Shown: positions 17,571 to 28,357 of the stretch, piece after piece | Layout of the letters: each line of letters begins with the position of its first letter | Position numbering within the stretch: position 1 is the stretch's first letter | Source of the DNA: Mycobacterium syngnathidarum | Lineage (GTDB): Bacteria; Actinomycetota; Actinomycetes; Mycobacteriales; Mycobacteriaceae | DNA: 64,000 bases | Direction: 5' to 3' | Assembly (NCBI RefSeq): GCF_001942625.1 | Contig: NZ_MLCL01000052.1 | Span: 43,725-107,724 of the forward strand | Made by a program: the position numbers and the translations under genes | Notes under the pieces: model-generated | Seen by the model: only the letters and a program-made list of their open reading frames with translations | What the model was told of the DNA's origin: nothing | Databases searched by the model: none

Positions 17571-18527
17571 GTGACCTCCGGATTCATCAAGAAACTCGAT
17601 CCCCGTCGCCGCCGTTCTCGGGTCAATCCCGACGGCACGATGTCGTTGGTCGACCACCTACACGAGCTGCGCAATCGTCTGTTGATCAGCGTGCTCGCCG
17701 TTGTCTTGACGACAATCTTCGGCTTCCTCTGGTACACCAACGGCTTTTTCGGCCTGAACAGTCTGGGGGAATGGCTGCGCGGCCCGTACTGCGCGCTACC
17801 TGACTCGGCGCGGGCGACCATCGCACCCGACGGTGAGTGCCGACTACTGGCCACCGGCCCGTTCGACCAGTTCATGCTGCGCCTGAAGGTGGCGCTGGCC
17901 ACCGGGTTGGTGCTGGCCTGCCCGGTATGGCTCTACCAGTTGTGGGCGTTCATCACCCCAGGCTTGTACAAGAAGGAACGCCGCTTCGCGATGGCGTTCG
18001 TCGGTGTCGGCGCGGTGCTGTTCATCGCGGGTGCCATCCTGGCCTACGTGGTCCTGGCGACCGCGCTCGGCTTCCTGCTCACAGTTGGCAGCGATGTGCA
18101 GGTCACCGCGCTGTCGGGTGAGCAATACTTCGGGTTCTTGATCAACCTGTTGCTGGTGTTCGGCATCAGCTTCGAGTTCCCACTTCTGATCATCATGCTC
18201 AACCTGGTCGGCATGCTCAGCTATGAGCGGCTCAAGGTCTGGCGCCGCGGACTGATCTTCGGCCTGTTCGTGTTCGCGGCGTTCGCTACGCCGGGCTCTG
18301 ACCCGTTCACCATGCTGGCGCTGGCCTGCGCGCTCAGCCTCCTGCTCGAGTTCGCCATCCAGATCGCGCGGGTCAACGACAAACGCAAGGCCCGGCGCGC
18401 GGCGCTGGAGGTGCCCGAGGATGAGGCCGCGCCGATCCCGACGGCGGAATCGATTGGACGGCCCGAACCGGTGACAGAGCCGGATTTGGGGACGGCAAGG
18501 ATCGACATCGACGACGATGCCACCTGA
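17571..18527 (+). CDS. tatC: Sec-independent translocase subunit TatC
   Basis: 318-aa integral membrane protein with six hydrophobic segments and the TatC signature at the N-terminus ([14 protein letters not shown]), which binds the twin-arginine signal. The C-terminal cytoplasmic tail is acidic ([16 protein letters not shown]). GTG 17571 is used. The last 11 bases overlap helY in a different frame. Confidence 0.95.
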   Translation: MTSGFIKKLDPRRRRSRVNPDGTMSLVDHLHELRNRLLISVLAVVLTTIFGFLWYTNGFFGLNSLGEWLRGPYCALPDSARATIAPDGECRLLATGPFDQFMLRLKVALATGLVLACPVWLYQLWAFITPGLYKKERRFAMAFVGVGAVLFIAGAILAYVVLATALGFLLTVGSDVQVTALSGEQYFGFLINLLLVFGISFEFPLLIIMLNLVGMLSYERLKVWRRGLIFGLFVFAAFATPGSDPFTMLALACALSLLLEFAIQIARVNDKRKARRAALEVPEDEAAPIPTAESIGRPEPVTEPDLGTARIDIDDDAT

Positions 18528-21345
18528 TTCGGGTGACCGACCCGGCGTTGAGCTGACCAGGTTCACCGCCGAATATCCGTTCGCCCTCGACGATTTCCAG
18601 CTGCGAGCGTGCCGCGCACTCGAAAACGGCCACGGCGTATTGGTGTGCGCACCGACCGGGGCCGGCAAGACGGTGGTCGGTGAGTTCGCGGTGCACCTGG
18701 CGTTGGCGGCGGGCGGCAAATGCTTCTACACCACACCGATCAAGGCGCTGAGCAACCAGAAGCACAACGATCTGGTGGCTCGCTACGGCGCGGAAAAGAT
18801 CGGGCTCCTCACCGGCGACCAGTCGGTCAACGGTGACGCCGACATCGTGGTGATGACCACCGAAGTGCTGCGCAACATGTTGTATGCGAATTCGCCTGCA
18901 CTGCAAGGACTTTCCTATGTGGTGATGGATGAGGTGCATTTCCTGGCCGACCGGATGCGCGGTGCGGTGTGGGAAGAGGTCATCCTGCACCTGCCAGAGG
19001 ACGTGCTGCTGGTCAGCCTGTCGGCGACAGTCAGCAATGCCGAGGAGTTCGGCGGCTGGATCCAGACCGTCCGCGGCGACACCACCGTCGTCGTCGACGA
19101 ACACCGGCCGGTGCCACTGTCGCAGCACATGCTGGTCGGCCGTCGGCTGTTCGACCTGTTCGAGGGCACCGGAAGCCGTGGCGGAGCCTCCCCGACATCA
19201 AGCTTGGTCGACCCGGAGCTGTTGCGTCACATCAGCCATCGCCGCGAGGCCGATCGACTGGCCGACTGGCAACCGCGCGGGCGGGGCCGTGGACGTGGCA
19301 CCGGAGGCCGCCCGCACCTGTACCGCCCGCCCATCCGGCCCGACGTCATCGCCACCCTCGACGCCGCTGGGCTGCTGCCCGCCATCACTTTCGTGTTCTC
19401 GCGTGCCGGTTGCGATGCGGCGGTCCAACAGTGCCTGCGGGCGCCGCTGCGGCTGACCACCGACGAAGAGCGCGCCCGGATCGCCGATATCGTCGAGCGT
19501 CGCTGCGCCGACCTGGCCGAATCCGATCTCATCGTCCTCGATTACCACCAGTGGCGCGAAGGCCTGCTGCGCGGGCTGGCCGCCCACCACGCCGGCATGC
19601 TTCCGGTGTTCCGGCACACCGTGGAAGAGCTGTTCACCGCAGGCCTGGTCAAGGCGGTGTTCGCCACCGAGACCCTGGCACTCGGCATCAACATGCCCGC
19701 CCGCACCGTGGTACTCGAGCGGCTGGTGAAGTTCAACGGCGAGCAGCATGTCCCGTTGACCCCGGGGGAGTACACCCAGCTGACCGGGCGCGCAGGCCGC
19801 CGCGGCATCGACGTCGAAGGTCATGCCGTGGTGCTGTGGCGGCCCGACGACAGCAATGCCGAACCCGCCGAGGTCGCCGGGCTGGCCTCCACCCGAACCT
19901 TTCCGCTGCGCAGCTCGTTCGCCCCGAGTTACAACATGACCATCAACCTGGTGCAGCAGATGGGTCCCGAACAGGCCCACAAACTGCTGGAGCGTTCCTT
20001 CGCCCAGTACCAGGCGGACCGGTCGGTGGTCGGGTTGGTCCGGGGGATCGCGCGCGGCGAGCGGATGATGGGCGAGCTGGCCGCCGAACTCGGTGGGGCC
20101 GACGAGCGCTCGCGCGAGGAGCCGTGGACTGAGCCGCCCATCCTTCAATACGTCCGGTTGCGGACCAAGATCGGTGAACGCGAACGCGCGCAGTCGCGGG
20201 CATCGAGGCTGCAGCGGCGCAGGGCCGCCACCGACGCCTTGGCCGCGTTGCGGCGCGGCGACATCATCACCATCACCCACGGCCGCCGCGGCGGACTGGC
20301 AGTGGTGCTGGAACCTGCCCAACGCGACAGCGACGATCCCCGGCCGCTGGTGCTCACCGAACATCGTTGGGCCGGCCGGATTTCGTCAGCCGACTATTCG
20401 GGGGCCTCGGCCCCGCTGGGAACGATGACCCTGCCCAAGCGCGTCGAACATCGGCAACCCCGCGTGCGCCGGGACCTGGCTTCGGCGTTGCGGTCGGCCG
20501 CCGCCGAACTTTCGGTGCCTTCCAAGCGCGCGAGCCGGGGCGGCCCGGCCCCGGAACGAGATGTCGACCCCGAGCTTGCCGGACTGCGTGAACAGCTGCG
20601 CCGTCACCCGGCGCACCAACTACCCGACCGTGAGGCTCAGGCCAGGATCGCCGAACGCTATCTGCGCATCGAGCGCGACAACGGCCAGATCCAGCAGAAG
20701 GTGAACGCGGCGACGAACTCGCTGGCACGCACCTTCGACCGGATCGTGGCGCTGCTCAGCGAACGTGGCTTCATCGGAGTGCACAACGAGGGCGAATCCA
20801 AGCCGGATCTCAGGGTCACCGATGCCGGCCGGTTGCTGGCCCGCATCTACAGCGAGAGCGATCTGTTGGTGGCCGAGTGTCTGCGTGCCGGGGTGTGGGA
20901 CGGTTTGCAGCCCGCCGAACTGGCAGGCGTGCTGTCCGCTGTGCTCTTCGAATCGCGCGGGGACACCGCGGGCGGCACCGTGGGAGTCGACATTCCCACC
21001 GCGGGCCTTCGCCGCGCACTGGCCCAGACCCGGCGAGTGTCGGCCGACCTGCGAAGTGACGAACAGCGGCACCGGTTGGCTCCCGGCCGCGAACCCGACG
21101 AGGGTTTCGTCACCGCGGTCTACCGCTGGGCTACCACCGGTGACCTGGGCGCCGCGCTCGCGGCCTCCGATGTCGGCGGTTCAGGTTCGGCACTGTCGGC
21201 CGGCGATTTCGTCCGGTGGTGCCGGCAGGTAGTCGATCTGCTCGACCAGGTGCGCAACGCCGCGCCCACGCCCGCGCTGCGCAATACCGCGAAACGCGCC
21301 GTCAACGATGTTCGTCGCGGCGTTGTTGCTGTTGATGCGGGGTAG
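18517..21345 (+). CDS. helY: DEAD/DEAH-box helicase HelY
   Basis: 942-aa superfamily 2 helicase of the Ski2/Mtr4-like class, close to the 906-aa HelY of M. tuberculosis. Motif I is APTGAGKT and motif II DEVH in [11 protein letters not shown]; the GRAGRRGID segment is motif VI. A long C-terminal region carries a winged-helix/DSHCT-like part. It is the last gene of the pafA-to-helY block. Confidence 0.93.
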   Translation: MPPDSGDRPGVELTRFTAEYPFALDDFQLRACRALENGHGVLVCAPTGAGKTVVGEFAVHLALAAGGKCFYTTPIKALSNQKHNDLVARYGAEKIGLLTGDQSVNGDADIVVMTTEVLRNMLYANSPALQGLSYVVMDEVHFLADRMRGAVWEEVILHLPEDVLLVSLSATVSNAEEFGGWIQTVRGDTTVVVDEHRPVPLSQHMLVGRRLFDLFEGTGSRGGASPTSSLVDPELLRHISHRREADRLADWQPRGRGRGRGTGGRPHLYRPPIRPDVIATLDAAGLLPAITFVFSRAGCDAAVQQCLRAPLRLTTDEERARIADIVERRCADLAESDLIVLDYHQWREGLLRGLAAHHAGMLPVFRHTVEELFTAGLVKAVFATETLALGINMPARTVVLERLVKFNGEQHVPLTPGEYTQLTGRAGRRGIDVEGHAVVLWRPDDSNAEPAEVAGLASTRTFPLRSSFAPSYNMTINLVQQMGPEQAHKLLERSFAQYQADRSVVGLVRGIARGERMMGELAAELGGADERSREEPWTEPPILQYVRLRTKIGERERAQSRASRLQRRRAATDALAALRRGDIITITHGRRGGLAVVLEPAQRDSDDPRPLVLTEHRWAGRISSADYSGASAPLGTMTLPKRVEHRQPRVRRDLASALRSAAAELSVPSKRASRGGPAPERDVDPELAGLREQLRRHPAHQLPDREAQARIAERYLRIERDNGQIQQKVNAATNSLARTFDRIVALLSERGFIGVHNEGESKPDLRVTDAGRLLARIYSESDLLVAECLRAGVWDGLQPAELAGVLSAVLFESRGDTAGGTVGVDIPTAGLRRALAQTRRVSADLRSDEQRHRLAPGREPDEGFVTAVYRWATTGDLGAALAASDVGGSGSALSAGDFVRWCRQVVDLLDQVRNAAPTPALRNTAKRAVNDVRRGVVAVDAG

Positions 21346-21384
21346 GGTGTTTTTGGCTACACACGAACAGGATCAAGGAGAACC

Positions 21385-22176
21385 ATGAGCGGACCGCAGG
21401 GACCTGACCAGGGACAGCAATGGCCCGGTCAGCAGCCTGAGCCCGGAGGGGACCAGGCGCAGGGTGCCGAGGCGTGGCAACCGCCCACCCCCGCATCCGA
21501 GGACCCCACGCCTCAAGCTCCGGCCTGGCAGCCGCCGGCATACACGCCGCAGCAGTATCCGTCGTACCAACCGCCTGCCCAAGGCGTGCAGCAGCCGGAT
21601 TACTCGCAGCCCCAGCAGCCGCAGTACCCGGGAACCGAGCAGTACGGCCAGCAGGCGTACCCGGCTCCGGGCCAGCCGCAGTACGGCCAGGTGCCGGGCT
21701 ACGGTCAGCAGCCGCAGTACGGCCAACCCGGCCAGCCCCCGCAGTTCGGTCAGCCGGGGCCATACGGCCAGCCGGGCCCGTACGGCGCTCCCGGACAGTT
21801 CGGGCAATACGGTATGCCGGGTGCCGAGGCGGGCTCCAAGCGCTCGCTGGCGATGGTCGGCGGTATCGTCGGCGGCCTGGTGGGTCTCTTGCTGGTCATC
21901 CTCGCGGTGACCGCGTTCTGGCTGCCGGGCTGGGCGATGACGACCAAGCTCGACATCAACAAGGCACAGAGCGGCGTCGAGCAGATCCTGACCGACAAGA
22001 CCAATGGCTACGGCGCGACGAAGGTCACGGGCGTCAAGTGCAACGACGGTGAGAACCCGACGGTCAAGAAGGATTCGACCTTCGACTGCGAGGTCACCAT
22101 CGACGGCACCAAGCGCAAGGTCACGGTGACGTTCAAGGACGACAAGGGCACCTACGAGGTCGGTCGACCCCGGTAG
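21385..22176 (+). CDS. DUF4333 membrane protein with Pro/Gln/Tyr-rich N-terminus
   Basis: 263-aa protein. Residues 1-150 are a low-complexity proline-, glutamine-, tyrosine- and glycine-rich cytoplasmic tail with repeated QPQYGQ-type units. One membrane helix follows (IVGGLVGLLLVILAVTAF), then an exported DUF4333 domain with two cysteines (VKCNDGENP and FDCEVTIDG). It corresponds in place to Rv2091c. ATG 21385 follows AAGGAG. Function unknown; such tails often mediate protein clustering at the membrane. Confidence 0.85.
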   Translation: MSGPQGPDQGQQWPGQQPEPGGDQAQGAEAWQPPTPASEDPTPQAPAWQPPAYTPQQYPSYQPPAQGVQQPDYSQPQQPQYPGTEQYGQQAYPAPGQPQYGQVPGYGQQPQYGQPGQPPQFGQPGPYGQPGPYGAPGQFGQYGMPGAEAGSKRSLAMVGGIVGGLVGLLLVILAVTAFWLPGWAMTTKLDINKAQSGVEQILTDKTNGYGATKVTGVKCNDGENPTVKKDSTFDCEVTIDGTKRKVTVTFKDDKGTYEVGRPR

Positions 22177-22197
22177 CCCTGCGGTCCCGCCGCCGGG

Positions 22198-23160
22198 CTA
22201 GGGGTTGGGCAGTAGGTCCAGGGCCGACTGCAACCGGCTGATCGAGGAGGCCACCCCGTACGCCGCGGCAAGTTCGGCGACCCGCGCCGGGTCCTTGGCG
22301 GCCAGCGGCAGCTCATCGGTCGCGCCGGACAGTGTCACCGGCGCATCCGTGGCCACCCGGACCACCGGTTCGGCGGCGGCCACGTAGTCGGCGGCGGCCA
22401 GCAGTTTGGCCCGATGCGCTTTGGACAGTGAGGATTTCGGGTCCTCGGCGGCCGCCTGGATACCCCGCAGCGAGCCGTGTTGGGCCAGCAGCGTCGTGGC
22501 CGTCTTCTCGCCGATCCCGGGCACCCCGGGCAGTCCGTCGGACGGGTCACCGCGCAGCAAGGCCAGCTCGGCATACGCCGGTCCGGCCCGGTCGACGGGT
22601 ACGCCGTAGGTCTCGGAGACCTCCGCCGGACCGAACTTCGTCGCCTTGGCCAGTCCACGGCCGATGTAGAGCACACGCACGGCAGGCGCCGGCTCGTCGC
22701 GCACCAGTTGCAGCAGGTCACGGTCCCCGCTGACGACCACCACCGGATCGTGCTGTTCGCGCGTGGCCAGCGTGCCGAGCACGTCGTCGGCTTCGAACCC
22801 GGGCGCCCCGGCGGTCACGATGCCGAACGCGTCGAGCAAATCCATGATCATCTCGACCTGGGGGGTGAGGTCGTCGGGAACCTCTTCGACATCGGGGAGG
22901 CCGTCAGGCTGGGGTTGCTCCACCCGGTGTGCCTTGTACGACGGCACCAGGTCGACCCGCCACTGCGGCCGCCAGTCATCGTCGCGGCACACCACCAGCC
23001 GACGCGGCCGCTCCCGGGTGACCAACGTGGCGATCGAGTCCAGGAATCCGCGTACCGCGTTCACCGGTCTGCCGTCGGGTGCCTTGATCGACGACGGCAC
23101 ACCGAAGTACGAGCGGAACCACATGCTGGCACCGTCGAGCAGCAGAACCGGGTCGTTCAC
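22198..23160 (-). CDS. 5'-3' exonuclease (PIN/FEN-like), Rv2090-like
   Basis: 320-aa protein resembling the 5' nuclease domain of DNA polymerase I standing alone. Metal-binding acidic residues are in [29 protein letters not shown] and [11 protein letters not shown], and the helix-hairpin-helix in [16 protein letters not shown]. It probably processes DNA or RNA flaps. The GTG start (23160) overlaps the stop of the thioesterase-like gene upstream (four bases), so the two are coupled. It converges on the DUF4333 gene. PolA in this window has its own copy of the domain. Confidence 0.88.
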   Translation of the reverse strand: MNDPVLLLDGASMWFRSYFGVPSSIKAPDGRPVNAVRGFLDSIATLVTRERPRRLVVCRDDDWRPQWRVDLVPSYKAHRVEQPQPDGLPDVEEVPDDLTPQVEMIMDLLDAFGIVTAGAPGFEADDVLGTLATREQHDPVVVVSGDRDLLQLVRDEPAPAVRVLYIGRGLAKATKFGPAEVSETYGVPVDRAGPAYAELALLRGDPSDGLPGVPGIGEKTATTLLAQHGSLRGIQAAAEDPKSSLSKAHRAKLLAAADYVAAAEPVVRVATDAPVTLSGATDELPLAAKDPARVAELAAAYGVASSISRLQSALDLLPNP

Positions 23161-24008
23161 TGGATCCTCCCGAACACATATGAGGCAGCGGTGACGGCTT
23201 TGTTGCCGGCACCCTCGTCGTACAAGGTGGCCCGCACCGCCATGGTGCCGCCCGCACCAGCCAGCAGCTGCGTGTCGACACGGAACGGTCCGGCCTTGCC
23301 GCGCGCCAGAAACATTACGTGAGACGAAATACCTTGCAGCGCATCGGTATCAGCGGCGGCAACCGCTGCCTTCATCGCGGCAGTTTCCAGGATCACGAAC
23401 TGCGGGCCGATGTGCAGCGCGGCGTCCGGCGAGGCCATTTCGACCGCCAGTTCCGGCAGCGCCCAATGCCCGTCAGATCGCTTCCGGCCGCCGAACACCT
23501 GCCACAACGGCGGCAGGTCGGGCCCGTCGGCGATGTCGATCGGGTCGACCGGCATCTTCTCCAGCCCTTCCGGGGGCGTGCCGATCGAGATGCCCTGCCC
23601 CTCGGTGAGCGCAATGACCCGCTCCGGGTTGTCGGCGTCGACGATCACCGACCGGCTGTAGGCCAGCTGCCTGCCTTGCTTGAGTACCTCGGTGTCGACC
23701 CGGATGCGCGCGACATCCGCGGCCGGGTCCAGCACCTGGCAGGAGTGGATGACCGGGTTGGGTACGGCCTCCAGATCGCTCACGCCACCGCTGTCCGGCG
23801 ACGAGATGCCCAGCACGGCCAGCAGCACACCGCCTGCCGGGTTGCGCATGTCGCGGCGCAACGTCACCGTGTCGTCGACCGGACCCAGGTCCATGGAGGA
23901 ATACGAGCGCCCGAGGTAGCGGTAACTCAACAGGCCGCCCCAACGCCTGCGCAGCTCAGCGGCATACGCCTCCGGATCGTCGGTGAGATCCCGGATATCG
24001 CGCAACAT
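23157..24008 (-). CDS. Acyl-CoA thioesterase-like (hotdog) protein
   Basis: 283-aa protein with two stretches that look like hotdog-fold halves: one around [20 protein letters not shown] and one around [19 protein letters not shown]. This resembles double-hotdog acyl-CoA thioesterases, but no decisive catalytic motif is seen, so the assignment is tentative. Start at ATG 24008, seven bases after a TACTGT box, so probably leaderless. It is divergent from pepE and coupled to the exonuclease downstream. Confidence 0.6.
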   Translation of the reverse strand: MLRDIRDLTDDPEAYAAELRRRWGGLLSYRYLGRSYSSMDLGPVDDTVTLRRDMRNPAGGVLLAVLGISSPDSGGVSDLEAVPNPVIHSCQVLDPAADVARIRVDTEVLKQGRQLAYSRSVIVDADNPERVIALTEGQGISIGTPPEGLEKMPVDPIDIADGPDLPPLWQVFGGRKRSDGHWALPELAVEMASPDAALHIGPQFVILETAAMKAAVAAADTDALQGISSHVMFLARGKAGPFRVDTQLLAGAGGTMAVRATLYDEGAGNKAVTAASYVFGRIQ

Positions 24009-24015
24009 TCCAGCG

Positions 24016-24021
24016 ACAGTA
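24016..24021 (-). promoter_or_regulatory. -10 box (TACTGT) for the thioesterase-like gene
   Basis: Reading the minus strand, TACTGT is followed by seven bases and the ATG, a leaderless arrangement. It faces the pepE box at 24038-24043 in a gap of only 42 bases, so the two promoters overlap back to back. Confidence 0.5.
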
Positions 24022-24037
24022 GTGGACGGGCACCGAT

Positions 24038-24043
24038 TAGCCT
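24038..24043 (+). promoter_or_regulatory. -10 box (TAGCCT) for leaderless pepE
   Basis: TAGCCT is seven bases before the pepE ATG and there is no ribosome site, consistent with a leaderless transcript. Confidence 0.5.
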
Positions 24044-24050
24044 CGATGCC

Positions 24051-25178
24051 ATGACCGTCAGCCGATTCAGCACCGATGTCTACGCCCACCGACTTTCCGC
24101 AGCCGCCGCAGCCGCGGGTGAGGCCGGTTTGGCCGGGTTGGTCATCACCCCCGGCTACGACCTGCGGTACCTGATCGGCTCGCGTGCGCAGACCTTCGAG
24201 CGGTTGACGGCGCTGGTGTTGCCCGCGAAAGGGGACCCCACCATCGTTGTGCCGCGCCTGGAGTTGGCCGCGCTGCGTGAGTCGGCCGCCACCGAACTCG
24301 GTGTGGCGGTGCGGGATTGGGTGGACGGCGAGAATCCATACCAGATGGTGGTCGATGCGCTCGGCGGACCGGGTGCCGCGGTCGCGGTGACCGACGCCAT
24401 GCCCGCGCTGCACCTGCTGCCGCTGGCGAACCTGCTCGGCGTGGTTCCGGTGCTGGCCACCGACGTGCTGCGGCGTCTGCGGATGATCAAAGACCCCGCC
24501 GAGATCGACGCGCTGCGCAAGGCCGGTGCGGCGATCGACCGGGTGCACGCCCGGGTTCCGGAGTTTCTGGTGCCCGGCCGCACCGAAGCCGACGTGGCCG
24601 CCGACATCGCCGAAGCCATTGTTGCCGAAGGGCATTCAGAGGTGGCGTTCATCATCGTCGGCTCGGGTCCCAACGGTGCCGATCCCCACCACGAATGCTC
24701 CGACCGCGAGCTGAGCGCCGGGGACATCGTCGTCGTCGACATCGGTGGCCCGTACGAGCCCGGCTACAACTCCGACTCGACCCGCACGTACTCGATCGGC
24801 GAGCCCGATCCCGAGGTGGCGCGTCGCTACGCGGTGCTGCAGCGTGCCCAGCAGGCGGCCGTTGCCGCCGTGCGCCCCGGCGTGACCGCCGAACAGATCG
24901 ACGCCGCCGCCCGCGACGTGCTGGCCGCCGAGGGCCTGGCCGAGGCGTTCGTCCACCGCACCGGGCACGGGATCGGGCTGTCGGTGCACGAGGAGCCCTA
25001 CATCGTGGCCGGCAACGATCTCCCGCTGGAGGCCGGGATGGCGTTCAGCGTGGAGCCCGGCGTGTATTTCCCCGGCCAGTGGGGCGCCCGGATCGAGGAC
25101 ATCGTCGTGGTCACCGCCGACGGTGCGGAGTCGGTCAACAACCAGCCGCACGATCTTGTCGTGGTGCCGGTGAGTTAG
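24051..25178 (+). CDS. pepE: M24 metallopeptidase PepE (Xaa-Pro dipeptidase family)
   Basis: 375-aa cytoplasmic aminopeptidase P/prolidase-type enzyme, identical in length to the M. tuberculosis PepE. The N-terminal creatinase-like domain is followed by the pita-bread fold. Its metal ligands appear in [18 protein letters not shown] (Asp, Asp), [14 protein letters not shown] (His), SVEPGVYF (Glu) and RIEDIVVV (Glu). The stop overlaps by four bases the stop of the convergent F420-dependent reductase gene. Confidence 0.92.
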   Translation: MTVSRFSTDVYAHRLSAAAAAAGEAGLAGLVITPGYDLRYLIGSRAQTFERLTALVLPAKGDPTIVVPRLELAALRESAATELGVAVRDWVDGENPYQMVVDALGGPGAAVAVTDAMPALHLLPLANLLGVVPVLATDVLRRLRMIKDPAEIDALRKAGAAIDRVHARVPEFLVPGRTEADVAADIAEAIVAEGHSEVAFIIVGSGPNGADPHHECSDRELSAGDIVVVDIGGPYEPGYNSDSTRTYSIGEPDPEVARRYAVLQRAQQAAVAAVRPGVTAEQIDAAARDVLAAEGLAEAFVHRTGHGIGLSVHEEPYIVAGNDLPLEAGMAFSVEPGVYFPGQWGARIEDIVVVTADGAESVNNQPHDLVVVPVS

Positions 25179-25600
25179 CCCTCGCTGCGGTCCAGCAGCT
25201 CCGACGATCCCAGCACGCGCTCGATGCGTACCTCGATCACGACGCGACGGGGGTTCACCCGCGGGGTGCGGTAGCGCTGGGCGTAGCGCAGCTCGGCGTC
25301 ACGGACGGCGTCGGGCTCGCTGCTCACCGTCGACTTGCCCTCCAGTGACAGCCAGCGTGCCCCGTCGACCTGGCTGAGCACCGCGATGCCGCGCTCATGC
25401 GCATTCACGGCTTTCTGCGAGCCGCCGTTGGTGATGACCCGCGCGATGTGCGTCTTGGGATCGAAGGTGAACCCCACCGCCACGACGTGCGGGGAATTGT
25501 CCGAGCGCAGCGTCGTGAGCATCGCCAGGTGGCGTTCGGTGAGGAACGCCAGCGCCTCGTTGGTGAGCTTGGTGGTTGCCTTGCCACGAGATGTAGCCAT
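25175..25600 (-). CDS. F420-dependent biliverdin reductase homologue (PPOX family)
   Basis: 141-aa split-barrel protein very close to Rv2074 of M. tuberculosis, which reduces biliverdin with F420H2. Shared blocks include [20 protein letters not shown] and [17 protein letters not shown]. The product has no signal peptide. Start at ATG 25600, eight bases from a TAGCGT box. It is divergent from an SDR gene, the same neighbour order as Rv2074-Rv2073c. Confidence 0.85.
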   Translation of the reverse strand: MATSRGKATTKLTNEALAFLTERHLAMLTTLRSDNSPHVVAVGFTFDPKTHIARVITNGGSQKAVNAHERGIAVLSQVDGARWLSLEGKSTVSSEPDAVRDAELRYAQRYRTPRVNPRRVVIEVRIERVLGSSELLDRSEG

Positions 25601-25608
25601 CGGGGTCC

Positions 25609-25614
25609 ACGCTA
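25609..25614 (-). promoter_or_regulatory. -10 box (TAGCGT) for the biliverdin reductase homologue
   Basis: On the minus strand TAGCGT precedes the ATG by eight bases, fitting a leaderless start. It lies back to back with the CATAAT box of the SDR gene in a 35-base gap. Confidence 0.4.
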
Positions 25615-25622
25615 GCGCAGGA

Positions 25623-25628
25623 CATAAT
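25623..25628 (+). promoter_or_regulatory. -10 box (CATAAT) for the SDR gene
   Basis: CATAAT matches five of six bases of TATAAT and is seven bases before the ATG at 25636, again a leaderless arrangement. Confidence 0.45.
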
Positions 25629-25635
25629 CGCTGCC

Positions 25636-26394
25636 ATGGATGACACGGCTGGCACGGATCCCCGTGTCGTGGTGATTTTCGGTGGCCGCAGCGAGATCGG
25701 TGTCGAACTCGCGGCCCGGCTCGCCTCCGGAGCGGTTGTCGTGCTGGCCGCGCGCCGCACCGATCAGCTCGTCGAGCAGGTCGCGGCGGTGCGGGCGGCC
25801 GGTGCCGCCGCCGTCCACACCACCGAGTTCGACGCCGACGACGTTGCCGGCCACGCCCGCGTCGTCGACGCGATCGAAGCCACACACGGACCCGTCGACA
25901 CCGCGGTGCTGGCCTTCGGGGTGCTGGGAGATCAGGACCGGGCCGAGGTCGACGCCGCCCATGCCGTGGCCGTCGTACACACCGACTACGTGGCCCAGGT
26001 CGGCCTGCTCACCGTGCTGGCCCAGCGCATGCGTGCCCGCGGCCGAGGCCGGCTGGTGGTGTTCTCCTCGATCGCCGGGGCCAGGGCCCGACGCGCCAAC
26101 TACGTCTACGGTTCGGCCAAATCAGGCCTGGACGCATTCGCCACCGGGCTGACCGATGCCCTGCACGGAACCGGGGTGCAGCTGCTGATCGTGCGGCCCG
26201 GATTCGTGATCGGCCGGATGACCGAGGGCATGGACCCGGCACCGTTCTCCAGCACACCCGCTCAAGTGGCCGACGCCACGGCCAAGGCCTTGCGCAAGGG
26301 CAAGCACGCGGTGTGGGTGCCGTGGGTGATCCGGCCGATGATCTTCGTGACCCGGTTCGTGCCACGGCCGATCTGGCGCAGGATGCCGCGGTGA
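25636..26394 (+). CDS. Short-chain dehydrogenase/reductase (Rv2073c-like)
   Basis: 252-aa Rossmann-fold oxidoreductase. The cofactor loop reads [15 protein letters not shown], with GG-R-SEIG in place of the usual TGxxxGxG. The catalytic serine lies in [19 protein letters not shown] and the YxxxK pair in YGSAKSGLD. The C-terminal tail ([19 protein letters not shown]) is typical of the DprE2-like/short membrane-attached SDRs of mycobacteria. Substrate unknown. Its TGA overlaps the ATG of cobL by one base, so it is transcribed with cobLMK. Confidence 0.85.
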   Translation: MDDTAGTDPRVVVIFGGRSEIGVELAARLASGAVVVLAARRTDQLVEQVAAVRAAGAAAVHTTEFDADDVAGHARVVDAIEATHGPVDTAVLAFGVLGDQDRAEVDAAHAVAVVHTDYVAQVGLLTVLAQRMRARGRGRLVVFSSIAGARARRANYVYGSAKSGLDAFATGLTDALHGTGVQLLIVRPGFVIGRMTEGMDPAPFSSTPAQVADATAKALRKGKHAVWVPWVIRPMIFVTRFVPRPIWRRMPR

Positions 26395-27605
26395 TGAGCG
26401 CGCGCGCGAAGATCAGACCGCAGATGAGCGGCACGATCACCGTCGTCGGCATCGGGGCCGACGGGATGGCCGGGTTGTCGCAGACCTCACGCGACGAACT
26501 GGCACGTGCCGTCGTCGTGTACGGCGCTCCGCGACAGTTGCAACTGCTCGACGACAGTGTGACGCGCGACCGCCGGGAGTGGCCGTCTCCGATGCTTCCT
26601 GCCCTGCCGGAGCTTTTCGGTGACACCGACGTACACGTGGTGGCCAGCGGCGACCCGCTGCTGCACGGCATCGGCGCGACGCTGATCCGATTGTTCGGTG
26701 CGCAGCGGGTGCGGGTGCTGCCGCATGTGTCGAGTGTGGCGCTGGCTTGCGCCCGGATGGCCTGGACGGTGCCCGACACCGAAGTGATCAGCCTGGTCGC
26801 CGCCGTGCCGCACACCGCGGTGCGCCGTGGTGGGCGGGCGATCGTGCTGTCCCGCGACGCTCAGACCCCGGCAACGCTGGCCCGGCTGCTGAACGAATCC
26901 GGCAGGGGCGACTCGGAATTGACCGTGCTGGAGCAGCTGGGCGGTCCGGGGGAGCGGCGCCACGACGGCACCGCCCGGGACTGGGCGACGGCACCACCGA
27001 CAGGCATCGACGACCTCAACGTGGTCGCGGTGACATACCGTCCCGACGAACGCCGGGCGCAGGCCCTCCCCGATGACGCATTCGCCCACGACGGGCAGCT
27101 GACCAAGCAGTACATCCGGGCGGTCACGCTGGCCGCGCTGGGGCCGCGGCCAGGGGAACTGCTGTGGGATGTCGGCTCCGGCTCGGGCAGCATCGCCATC
27201 GAATGGTCACGCAGCGCCCCGGGTTGCTCGGCGGTGGCGTTCGAACGCGATGCGCAGCGGCGCGACCGAATCCTGAGCAACGTCACGGCGTTCGGGGTCC
27301 AGGTCGACGTCCGCGACGGCGCACCCGAATCCCTTTACGGTGCGCCGGAACCCGCGGCGATCTTCGTCGGCGGAGGCGCGACCCAGCCCGGTTTGCTGCA
27401 GGCCTGCTTCGAGCGTCTGCCCTCAGGCGGGCGACTTGTCGTCAATGCGGTCACGTTGGAATCAGAAGCAGTTGTGGCGCAATGGTATTCGAAGGAAGGC
27501 GGCGAGGTGCGGCGTTATCAGCACTACCAGGGCGGTGCCATTGGTGGATTCACGGGTTGGCGTCCAGCCCTTCCGGTCACGCAGTGGGCGGTGGTCAAGC
27601 GATGA
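26394..27605 (+). CDS. cobL: Precorrin-6Y C5,15-methyltransferase (decarboxylating) CobL
   Basis: Fused CbiE-CbiT enzyme of aerobic cobalamin synthesis: it methylates C5 and C15 of precorrin-6B and decarboxylates the acetate side chain to give precorrin-8X. The N-terminal half is the tetrapyrrole methylase (VVGIGADGMAGL); the C-terminal half is the SAM-binding CbiT domain (LLWDVGSGSGSIAIEWSR). ATG 26394 couples to the SDR stop and gives 403 aa; ATG 26424 gives 393 aa, nearer the family length. It overlaps cobM by four bases. Confidence 0.93.
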   Translation: MSARAKIRPQMSGTITVVGIGADGMAGLSQTSRDELARAVVVYGAPRQLQLLDDSVTRDRREWPSPMLPALPELFGDTDVHVVASGDPLLHGIGATLIRLFGAQRVRVLPHVSSVALACARMAWTVPDTEVISLVAAVPHTAVRRGGRAIVLSRDAQTPATLARLLNESGRGDSELTVLEQLGGPGERRHDGTARDWATAPPTGIDDLNVVAVTYRPDERRAQALPDDAFAHDGQLTKQYIRAVTLAALGPRPGELLWDVGSGSGSIAIEWSRSAPGCSAVAFERDAQRRDRILSNVTAFGVQVDVRDGAPESLYGAPEPAAIFVGGGATQPGLLQACFERLPSGGRLVVNAVTLESEAVVAQWYSKEGGEVRRYQHYQGGAIGGFTGWRPALPVTQWAVVKR

Positions 27606-28357
27606 CGGTGTACTTCATCGGAGCCGGCCCGGGAGCCGCCGACCTCATCACCGTGCGTGGTGCGAAACTCGTCGGCCGCTGTCCGGTGTGCCTGTACGCC
27701 GGGTCGATCATGCCCGACGATCTACTGGCGCTGTGCCCGTCCGACGCCAAGGTCGTCGACACCGGACCGTTGAATCTCGACCAGATCATCGACGAGTTGG
27801 TCGCCGCGGACAAAGCGGGTCTGGACGTGGCGCGGCTGCATTCCGGTGACCCGTCGATCTACAGTGCGCTGGCCGAGCAGTGCCGTCGTCTGGACGAGCT
27901 GGACATAGAATACGAGATCGTCCCGGGCGTACCGGCATTCGCCGCAGTGGCCGCTGCGCTGGGCCGCGAGCTCACCGTCCCCGGCGTGGCCCAGACCGTC
28001 ACCCTGTCGCGGGTGGCGACGCTGTCCACCGCGATGCCCGAGGGGGAGGACCTGCGTACGCTGTCGGCGCCGGGAGCGACGTTGGTGCTGCATTTGGCCG
28101 CCGCCCAGATCGACAACATCGTCCCGCAACTCATCGACGGTGGATATCTTCCCGAAACCCCTTGCGCTGTGGTCGCATTCGCCAGCTGGCCGCAGGAGAT
28201 CGTGTTGCGCGGCACGCTGGCCGACATCGCCGAGAAGATGCGTGCCGCCTCGGTGACCAAAACCGCGGTGATCGTCGTCGGCGATGCGCTTGCCGCCCAG
28301 GGATTCTCCGACAGCTACCTGTACTCGTCCGGGCGACGCCGCGGAGCCACCCACTGA
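27602..28357 (+). CDS. cobM: Precorrin-4 C11-methyltransferase CobM
   Basis: 251-aa SAM-dependent tetrapyrrole methylase. Family motifs are VYFIGAGPGAADLITVRGA at the start, RLHSGDPSIYSA and YEIVPGVPAFAAVAAALG. ATG 27602 overlaps the cobL stop (ATGA), and the stop overlaps the cobK ATG by one base, making a tightly coupled cobLMK unit. Confidence 0.95.
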   Translation: MTVYFIGAGPGAADLITVRGAKLVGRCPVCLYAGSIMPDDLLALCPSDAKVVDTGPLNLDQIIDELVAADKAGLDVARLHSGDPSIYSALAEQCRRLDELDIEYEIVPGVPAFAAVAAALGRELTVPGVAQTVTLSRVATLSTAMPEGEDLRTLSAPGATLVLHLAAAQIDNIVPQLIDGGYLPETPCAVVAFASWPQEIVLRGTLADIAEKMRAASVTKTAVIVVGDALAAQGFSDSYLYSSGRRRGATH